Assembly: GCA_047616325.1 (NCBI GenBank)
Contig: JBLHGN010000163.1
Span: forward strand, 1-8,049
Length of the DNA: 8,049 nucleotides
DNA from: JBLHGN01 sp047616325
Lineage (GTDB): Bacteria > Pseudomonadota > Gammaproteobacteria > Pseudomonadales > Cellvibrionaceae
Direction: 5' to 3'
Within the stretch, counting starts at the first letter, position 1, and every line of letters starts with the position of its first letter. The notes beneath the pieces were generated by a model that saw nothing but the letters and a program-made list of their open reading frames with translations, did no database searches and was not told the DNA's origin. The position numbers and the translations under genes were made by a program. Positions 1 to 5,125 of this stretch are shown here, piece by piece.

Positions 1-127
1 TCGAGAATACAAACCCAAGTTAATAGAGCCAGGGTTTGATTTTTAAAGCCATCGGTAAGCTGCTCTGACACGCTAACATTACCGCTTAAATGCTTCGTTA
101 ATTTAGCCACAAGAACATACTACAGTA

Positions 128-142
128 AGTGTGAAACACACT
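128..142. repeat. Short inverted repeat in the leader of the first gene
   Basis: Perfect 6-bp arms AGTGTG and CACACT are separated by AAA, 17 bases before the ATG at 160 and just upstream of the purine-rich ribosome-binding region. It could be an operator for a dimeric repressor or a small leader hairpin. It matches no regulator site that I can name with confidence. A repeat this short can also arise by chance. Confidence 0.3.
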
Positions 143-159
143 CGCAAGAGAGAATACAT

Positions 160-1884
160 ATGCCCAATTTTTTTACCGACAACAAAGATCTAATGTTTCA
201 CTTCGAGAATATCGACCTAGAGAAAGCCGTCGCCATCATAGAGCACGACTTCGAACCCGACGAGAACGACCCACTGCGCCCCAGCAGCTATCACGATGCA
301 ATGGAAATGTACCGTTCCTCACTGGAGCTATGTGGCGATATTAGTGCTAATTTTATTGCCCCACGCTCCCAAGCTATCGATACCGAGGGCGCCCTGCTAA
401 TTGACGGCAAAGTAAAATATGCTACGGCCACCCTCGAAGCACAAAAATGTTTGAGTGATGCGGGGTTTATGGGGGTTATTGTTCCACGGAAATTTGGTGG
501 CTTAGATTTTCCCGCTACCATATACATTATGATGATAGAAATGGTTTCACAGGCAGACGCATCCATGATGACAATGTTTGGCTACCAAGACATAGGCGAG
601 GCCATTGCGCACCTAGCGCCAGAAGAAGTCGCAATGCAATTTCTACCGGAATACTGTGAAGGCAAAAAAGTTGGTGCTATGGTACTTACAGAGCCCGGCG
701 GCGGCTCAGACTTGCAGGCCATACGCGTGAAGGCTCAGCAGGGCGACGATGGCACCTGGCGGCTCAGCGGTGTAAAACAGTTTATCTCCCATGGCAATGG
801 CGATGTATTGTTGGTGCTAGCCCGCTCAGAATCCGACACACCTGGAATGTTTGGCCTTTCACTGTTTGCCGTTCACGGGGGATCAAAAAATAATGTAACA
901 GTAGCGCGCATTGAAGAAAAGATGGGGCTTCACGGTTCACCTACGTGCGAGCTGCATTTTGAAGAGGCTGTAGGACACCTTGTAGGCAACCAAAAGTTCG
1001 GCCTGTTTCATGTGGTCGACATTCTCAACCATGCCCGCTTTAGTGTGGCAGCCCAGGGTTTAGGCATTGCCGAAGCCGCGTATTTAGCCGCGCTTGAATA
1101 CACTAGGGAGCGCAAGGCATTCGGCAAAACAATTTACGACATGCCTTCCGTGGCGGATATTCTTATAGATATGCGCGTTATGCTCAACAGCGGTCGCGCC
1201 ATGGTGTACGCCGGCTCTCAATGGCTAGATATTAGAAATAAACTTCATGAAAAAATTGAAAAGCAGAAAGCTCAGGGCGTTTCGCCGGAAAAGGAAGACC
1301 GCATAGCGCTAAAAGAAGCACAAAGAATACTCGACTTATTATCGCCGCTAGTAAAATACACCGTAACAGAAGCCGCCAACCGCGTGTGCTATTTGGCGCA
1401 GCAGCTGCACGGTGGCATTGGCTATATTCGCGAATACACGGTGGAACGCTGCGTACGCGACGTTCGCATTACCACTATCTATGAAGGTACCACTCAAGTA
1501 CTTGTAGGGCTTGCCATCAAACACGCACAAGCCGATGTTCTCGCAAAATATTTTGATAGCGTTGCAGCGCTTCCAGCCAAGGCCGGACTTTCGCCAATCC
1601 TAGAAAAACTACAAACAATCCGCACAATATTTGCCGAGGCAAAGAGCTCACTCAAACAAAAAGACGATTTTTTCAAAGCTGCGGCGGCGAAAGAGCTAAC
1701 CGATACCTATGCAAATTTATACGCGGGCCATTTGTTACTCGAAGGGGCAATCAAAGACCCTTCCCGTACTCCCTTATTAAAAAGATTTGTCACCCAGGCG
1801 CTAGCTAAGGCCCGCGCGTCACAATCAAATATTGACAACGATTTGTATGACGACGGAAGTTTAGTTGATGAAATCTGCGGATAG
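160..1884 (+). CDS. Acyl-CoA dehydrogenase with C-terminal extension
   Basis: A 574-residue cytosolic FAD enzyme of the acyl-CoA dehydrogenase family, expected to desaturate an acyl-CoA at C2-C3 and pass electrons to electron-transfer flavoprotein. Seen in the sequence: an N-terminal segment with NFFTDNKDL at 3-10; AGFMGVIVPRKFGG near 101-114; the flavin-site motif TEPGGGSD at 177-184; KMGLHGSPTCEL near 254-265; ERKAFGK at 317-323; LHGGIGY near 416-422; and the catalytic-base signature YEGT with Glu442. About 130 residues follow that Glu, so it is longer than the usual 380-400 residue enzyme. This fits the subgroup with an acyl-CoA dehydrogenase C-terminal-like domain, which includes DmdC. 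A charged insertion lies near 360-390. The ATG at 160 is preceded by a weak AAGAGAGA element at 146-153. The gene is transcribed alone in this window and ends at a strong terminator, converging on the neighbouring operon. The exact acyl substrate cannot be read from the sequence. Confidence 0.93.
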   Translation: MPNFFTDNKDLMFHFENIDLEKAVAIIEHDFEPDENDPLRPSSYHDAMEMYRSSLELCGDISANFIAPRSQAIDTEGALLIDGKVKYATATLEAQKCLSDAGFMGVIVPRKFGGLDFPATIYIMMIEMVSQADASMMTMFGYQDIGEAIAHLAPEEVAMQFLPEYCEGKKVGAMVLTEPGGGSDLQAIRVKAQQGDDGTWRLSGVKQFISHGNGDVLLVLARSESDTPGMFGLSLFAVHGGSKNNVTVARIEEKMGLHGSPTCELHFEEAVGHLVGNQKFGLFHVVDILNHARFSVAAQGLGIAEAAYLAALEYTRERKAFGKTIYDMPSVADILIDMRVMLNSGRAMVYAGSQWLDIRNKLHEKIEKQKAQGVSPEKEDRIALKEAQRILDLLSPLVKYTVTEAANRVCYLAQQLHGGIGYIREYTVERCVRDVRITTIYEGTTQVLVGLAIKHAQADVLAKYFDSVAALPAKAGLSPILEKLQTIRTIFAEAKSSLKQKDDFFKAAAAKELTDTYANLYAGHLLLEGAIKDPSRTPLLKRFVTQALAKARASQSNIDNDLYDDGSLVDEICG

Positions 1885-1888
1885 AAAA

Positions 1889-1908
1889 TATGGGCATATA
1901 TGCCCATA
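1889..1908. repeat. Perfect 20-bp palindrome after the stop codon
   Basis: Each 10-base half reads TATGGGCATA on its own strand, giving a self-complementary 20-mer that starts 4 bases after the TAG at 1882-1884. In RNA it would fold into a hairpin of up to about 8 bp with a small loop. No U-tract follows it, so on its own it is not a standard intrinsic terminator. It may act as a 3'-end stabilising hairpin ahead of the terminator at 1921-1962, or as a protein site. Confidence 0.6.
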
Positions 1909-1920
1909 AGTTACACACTT

Positions 1921-1962
1921 AAAAAAGAAAAAATGGCCGAATAATTCGGCCATTTTTTTTTA
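1921..1962. terminator. Bidirectional rho-independent terminator
   Basis: The core stem ATGGCCGAA / TTCGGCCAT has a 3-base loop (TAA at 1942-1944). It is flanked by an A-rich tract (1921-1933) on one side and ten T residues (1953-1962) on the other. The A and T tracts can also pair, extending the stem to about 16 bp. Read on either strand, the hairpin is followed by a U-rich run, so it can end both the plus-strand dehydrogenase transcript (stop at 1884) and the minus-strand operon (stop at 2003-2005). It marks the two convergent units as separate. Confidence 0.93.
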
Positions 1963-2002
1963 CATACTAATATGAAAAACATATCCCTTTAGAACTAACA
2001 GC

Positions 2003-3250
2003 TTACCAATACGTTTTGCCCGGTTTACTCAAGTCTGCACCAAAGGCCATCTGCCCTAAATAGGATAGACACGCATCACTTGTTGCAGGCATAAGGCCTC
2101 CACAACGAGAATCGCGGTACCAACGTTCAAGCGGCAATTTCTTGGTCAACACACTGGCGCCCAACATGCGAATGGCACGCGAGGTTATCCACGGGCCGAG
2201 TTCACTGCAAATATACTTAGAGTTGTGAATAGCAGTGTTGGCTTCAACCGAACCGGGTTTTTCATCAACAAGCTTCGCCGCAATATGCACGCCGTTACGA
2301 GCGCTAAGTAAACGCGAATAGATTTCACCAATTTGATGCTGAATAACGGGATCATCTGCACGAGATTTGTCGGTTCCTGGAATTTTTCTGCTTTTAAGCT
2401 GATTGACCAAAAACTCAAAAGACGCCTGAGAAATACCGAGATAAACACCGACGTAGCCACCAATTAACCAATGCGGCTCGCGTACAATTTTCATTAAGGC
2501 ATAGCCTTCACTACCCAAAAACAGACGCTCTTTCGGCACAAAACAGTCTTTCATATGCATGGGGTTAGTCGACGTGCCTCGCATACCGAGAACATCCCAC
2601 GTGCGCTCCCAAGTAACATTGGGATTACCTTGTTCCACAATCATAAATGAAAGCGGTGTATTTTCACTTTCTATCTCTTCCGAACGGGCAACAACCACGT
2701 AGTAGTCGGCATTTTCCGCCATTGATACCCATGATTTAGAACCGTTTATTAAAAAGCCACCATCAACCGTTCTGTAGCTCGTTTTAAACTCGCTGAACTT
2801 AGCGCCAACACCAGCTTCAGATGCAGCCGAGGCAAACAGTTTTTTATTGACTGCTGCTTCGTTAAACATCCAATCGCGGAATTCCACCATGCCGCGACCC
2901 TGCTCGGTTCCTTCGATACTGGAAATGTCCAATTCAGCCAAACTACCAATCGCGATATTGTGCATATTGAAAGTTAGCGCAGTGGAGCTATCCCCTATTG
3001 CCAATTGCTCAATTGCTTTGGTGTAAGTAAGAAAGTCTGAGCCCATGCCTCCGAATTCTTTTGGCACCAAAATGCCGAGCAAACCGGCGTCTCGCAAATC
3101 GTCAAAATTGGCACGAGGAAAGACACCGTCCCTATCAAACTGCTCTGCTCGCGGCTTAAACTTTTTCGCTACTTCATAACAAAGTTGTACTATTTCATTG
3201 TCGTCGACAATGCCATCTTTCTTCATTTTCAGTGCTTTTAACTTAGACAT
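2003..3250 (-). CDS. Acyl-CoA-dehydrogenase-fold flavoprotein, putative aminoacyl-ACP oxidase
   Basis: A 415-residue cytosolic protein, last gene of the operon. Family marks: AGLLGILVPKEFGG at 55-68; SEAGVGAKF near 144-152 where ordinary members have TEPxxGSD; INGSKSWVS at 168-176; TWDVLGMRGTSTNP at 217-230; PHW-LIGGYVGVYLG near 259-272; and LPLERWYRDSRCGG at 372-385. The catalytic Glu is not where it normally is. The position of the Glu in YEGT is Pro388, and the isovaleryl-CoA-dehydrogenase/PltE-type Glu, ten residues before the Gly of YLG, is absent too. It therefore belongs to a divergent branch that could include desaturases using another base, or flavin monooxygenases. Its start codon overlaps the adenylation gene's stop (TAATG), with AGGAA at 3256-3260 as ribosome binding site, which implies tight co-production. 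By analogy with PltE/RedW acting on prolyl carrier proteins, I infer that it oxidises the carrier-bound aminoacyl group; the exact reaction is open. Confidence 0.8.
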   Translation of the reverse strand: MSKLKALKMKKDGIVDDNEIVQLCYEVAKKFKPRAEQFDRDGVFPRANFDDLRDAGLLGILVPKEFGGMGSDFLTYTKAIEQLAIGDSSTALTFNMHNIAIGSLAELDISSIEGTEQGRGMVEFRDWMFNEAAVNKKLFASAASEAGVGAKFSEFKTSYRTVDGGFLINGSKSWVSMAENADYYVVVARSEEIESENTPLSFMIVEQGNPNVTWERTWDVLGMRGTSTNPMHMKDCFVPKERLFLGSEGYALMKIVREPHWLIGGYVGVYLGISQASFEFLVNQLKSRKIPGTDKSRADDPVIQHQIGEIYSRLLSARNGVHIAAKLVDEKPGSVEANTAIHNSKYICSELGPWITSRAIRMLGASVLTKKLPLERWYRDSRCGGLMPATSDACLSYLGQMAFGADLSKPGKTYW

Positions 3251-4809
3251 TACGCTTCCTCGTGAACCCTCTTAAGTGTTTGGTAATCGACCTTGTCGGT
3301 CGACGTCTTCGGTAGAGTTTCATGCATGGTAAAGGTGTCAGGCACCATATACACCGGCAGATGCTCCGAACTAAACTTTTTCAATTTAATAACCGATATC
3401 TTTTTCTTGTCTGCCGTAACGTAGTGCGCGTGCACTTGCACTCCCTCGTCATTAGCAATAGCAACAACAGCCGCCTCAAGAATATTCTCGTGCAAATGCA
3501 ACTTCGCTTCAATCTCGCCAAGCTCAACACGGAAGCCACGCTTTTTGATCATGCGGTCGCGACGACCGGAATAGGTGTACACACCTCCTGCTGACTCGAT
3601 CACAAGATCACCCGTGCGATAGTAGCGAGCATCGGGCTTTTCAAAAAAGGCTGAAGCCGTTTGCTCGGGAAGGTTCCAGTACCCGGCCATCACATTGCCA
3701 CCAGCAATAATCAACTCACCTATTTCACCCGCCTTTACGGGTTCACCGTCTACGCCTACCACCATGGCTTGCAGGTGGTGACACACAGGTCCAATGGGTA
3801 AACTAGCAAGGCCAGAGCTGATAAAATCGTGGGGAACCGGGCAGTAGGTACATACATTAGTTTCGGTTGGCCCATACAAATTGAAATATTTGGGATATGG
3901 CACCTGCTCCAAAAGCGCTCGCAGGTGGCGTACAGGAAAGACTTCACCTGCAAATAAAATAGCACGCAGACCGGATAAGTCCTGTTTGCCAATATCACCA
4001 AACTGTAGCAGCATTGTCAAAATTGACGGCGCCGAATACCATATGGTGATTTTTTCAGAGCTCATCACCTGAGCTAGTAGGGCTGGCTCTTTGCCCAATT
4101 CTTCGCCAATTAAAACAATGGCCGCGCCATGTTTTATCGGGGTATACAAATCGAGTATAGAAAGATCAAAATGAAACGGCGCATGGGCTGAAAAACGATC
4201 TTCACAACTTGGCGTAAAAACATCGGAGCACCAGTCAACAAATGCAACACCATTATGGTGGGTTAACGGAACCCCTTTAGGGCGTCCGGTAGATCCGGAA
4301 GTGTACAAGATATAGGCCAAATCAGACATTTGGCTATTATGAGTTTCTGCCTTAGCAGCGGGCTCCAACTGGTCTTCGACGTCTAATGCGGTCGCGAGGG
4401 CCAGCCCCATCCCCGGAGAACCTATGGCTATAACCCGAGTTATACCACCTAGCTCCATCATTTCTGCTTTAAGCTTTTCCTCTAGCGCACTCTCGACAAA
4501 AACAACATCGACCTCGCAATTGGTAAGAATGTAGGCGGCTCGCGGAACAGGCCCGGTAACGTCAACCGGCACGTAGGCCGCACCGGCTTTCAAAATACCA
4601 AAAATGCACGCAACGGAATCTATGGTTTTATGAACCATAATGCCAACGCGGCGCCCAGGAGAGACGCCCAAGTGCAAGAGTCGATCGCGCACACGGTCGG
4701 TCAAACGGTTAAAGTCAGCGTAAGATATAGAGCCCACGCCAGGCTCGACTACCGCAGGCCTGTCCGGATACTTTTCGGCAGATGCCGTTAAATAATGCTG
4801 AAGTGCCAT
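3250..4809 (-). CDS. Stand-alone amino-acid adenylation enzyme, probable L-proline:carrier-protein ligase
   Basis: A 519-residue ANL-superfamily enzyme expected to form an aminoacyl-AMP and load the amino acid on the carrier protein encoded next to it. Seen: P-loop core YILYTSGSTGRPKG (166-179); FHFDLSILDLY (212-222); AGEVFP; NLYGPTETNVCTY (310-322); YRTGDL (397-402); the hinge region GRRDRMIKKRGFRVELGEIE; and the C-terminal catalytic Lys506 in LPKTSTDKVD. Aligned by these cores to PheA, the ten pocket residues are D215 L216 L219 Y258 L285 A287 L311 V319 C320 K506, i.e. DLLYLALVCK. Asp215 is the usual partner of the amino group. I recall this string from prolyl ligases of pyrrole pathways (PltF, RedM, CloN4 group). 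DltA, the D-alanine enzyme of similar size, has Cys where Ala287 sits here. Ribosome binding site GGGAG is at 4817-4821. No condensation or carrier domain is fused. The family is certain; L-proline as substrate is likely but not proven. Confidence 0.93.
   Translation of the reverse strand: MALQHYLTASAEKYPDRPAVVEPGVGSISYADFNRLTDRVRDRLLHLGVSPGRRVGIMVHKTIDSVACIFGILKAGAAYVPVDVTGPVPRAAYILTNCEVDVVFVESALEEKLKAEMMELGGITRVIAIGSPGMGLALATALDVEDQLEPAAKAETHNSQMSDLAYILYTSGSTGRPKGVPLTHHNGVAFVDWCSDVFTPSCEDRFSAHAPFHFDLSILDLYTPIKHGAAIVLIGEELGKEPALLAQVMSSEKITIWYSAPSILTMLLQFGDIGKQDLSGLRAILFAGEVFPVRHLRALLEQVPYPKYFNLYGPTETNVCTYCPVPHDFISSGLASLPIGPVCHHLQAMVVGVDGEPVKAGEIGELIIAGGNVMAGYWNLPEQTASAFFEKPDARYYRTGDLVIESAGGVYTYSGRRDRMIKKRGFRVELGEIEAKLHLHENILEAAVVAIANDEGVQVHAHYVTADKKKISVIKLKKFSSEHLPVYMVPDTFTMHETLPKTSTDKVDYQTLKRVHEEA
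3256..3260 (-). promoter_or_regulatory. Ribosome binding site of the dehydrogenase-fold gene
   Basis: AGGAA on the minus strand, 5 bases before the ATG at 3250 and inside the 3' end of the adenylation gene. Together with the TAATG overlap it supports this start and suggests translational coupling. Confidence 0.7.
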
Positions 4810-4816
4810 ATTAGAG

Positions 4817-4821
4817 CTCCC
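4817..4821 (-). promoter_or_regulatory. Ribosome binding site of the adenylation gene
   Basis: GGGAG on the minus strand, 7 bases before the ATG at 4809, within the 21-base gap after the carrier-protein stop. Confidence 0.65.
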
Positions 4822-4830
4822 ACCACCTTT

Positions 4831-5091
4831 TTAGTCAGTGAGTTTTCCACTTACAAGCGCAGCCATGGATTCAATCGTATTCATGTTGTCTACGCTGGCT
4901 TCGTGAGCTTGTATCTTAATATTATAAAAATTTTCGATATGAGCCACTACTTTAATCACAGACACTGAGTCCAAAATGCCTGTACTTACCAACTCTATAT
5001 CGTTGGTTAAATCATCTTCATCTTCATCTGGCAAAAACTCCTCTAAAATGTAAGCTTTTAGGGATTTTTCAAGTTCGTCAATGCTCGGCAT
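4831..5091 (-). CDS. Acyl/peptidyl carrier protein
   Basis: An 86-residue acidic, all-helical carrier protein that would hold the activated amino acid as a thioester on a phosphopantetheine arm. The attachment site is Ser42 in TGILDSVSVIK (37-47), a close form of the usual DSL motif. The stretch PDEDEDD at 21-27 and the helix after the serine fit the four-helix fold. The length matches free-standing carriers such as DltC (about 80) and PltL (about 88). It sits between the membrane acyltransferase and the adenylation enzyme, so its natural partners are the adenylation enzyme that loads it and the MBOAT that unloads it. The ATG at 5091 has the best ribosome binding site of the operon, AAGGAG at 5097-5102, which fits a carrier needed in excess. 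No phosphopantetheinyl transferase is present in the window, so a housekeeping one must activate it. Confidence 0.93.
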   Translation of the reverse strand: MPSIDELEKSLKAYILEEFLPDEDEDDLTNDIELVSTGILDSVSVIKVVAHIENFYNIKIQAHEASVDNMNTIESMAALVSGKLTD

Positions 5092-5096
5092 AAATG

Positions 5097-5102
5097 CTCC
5101 TT
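5097..5102 (-). promoter_or_regulatory. Strong ribosome binding site of the carrier-protein gene
   Basis: AAGGAG on the minus strand, 5 bases before the ATG at 5091. It is close to consensus and stronger than the sites of the other operon genes, suggesting higher translation of the carrier protein. Confidence 0.8.
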
Positions 5103-5125
5103 AATAGTAAGTAGTATGTATCTTA

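Noticed and set aside
2003..3250. Naming the last operon gene pltE/redW
   Set aside because: It is longer, lacks the PltE-type catalytic Glu and has the TxxPT-type ending (LMPATSD) of a different branch, so only an analogous role can be proposed.
3250..5091. Reading the adenylation and carrier genes as plain dltA and dltC for D-alanine
   Set aside because: The pocket has Ala287 where DltA has its D-alanine-selecting Cys, the NLYGPTETNVCTY region is of prolyl-ligase type, and a flavoprotein in the operon has no place in D-alanylation.
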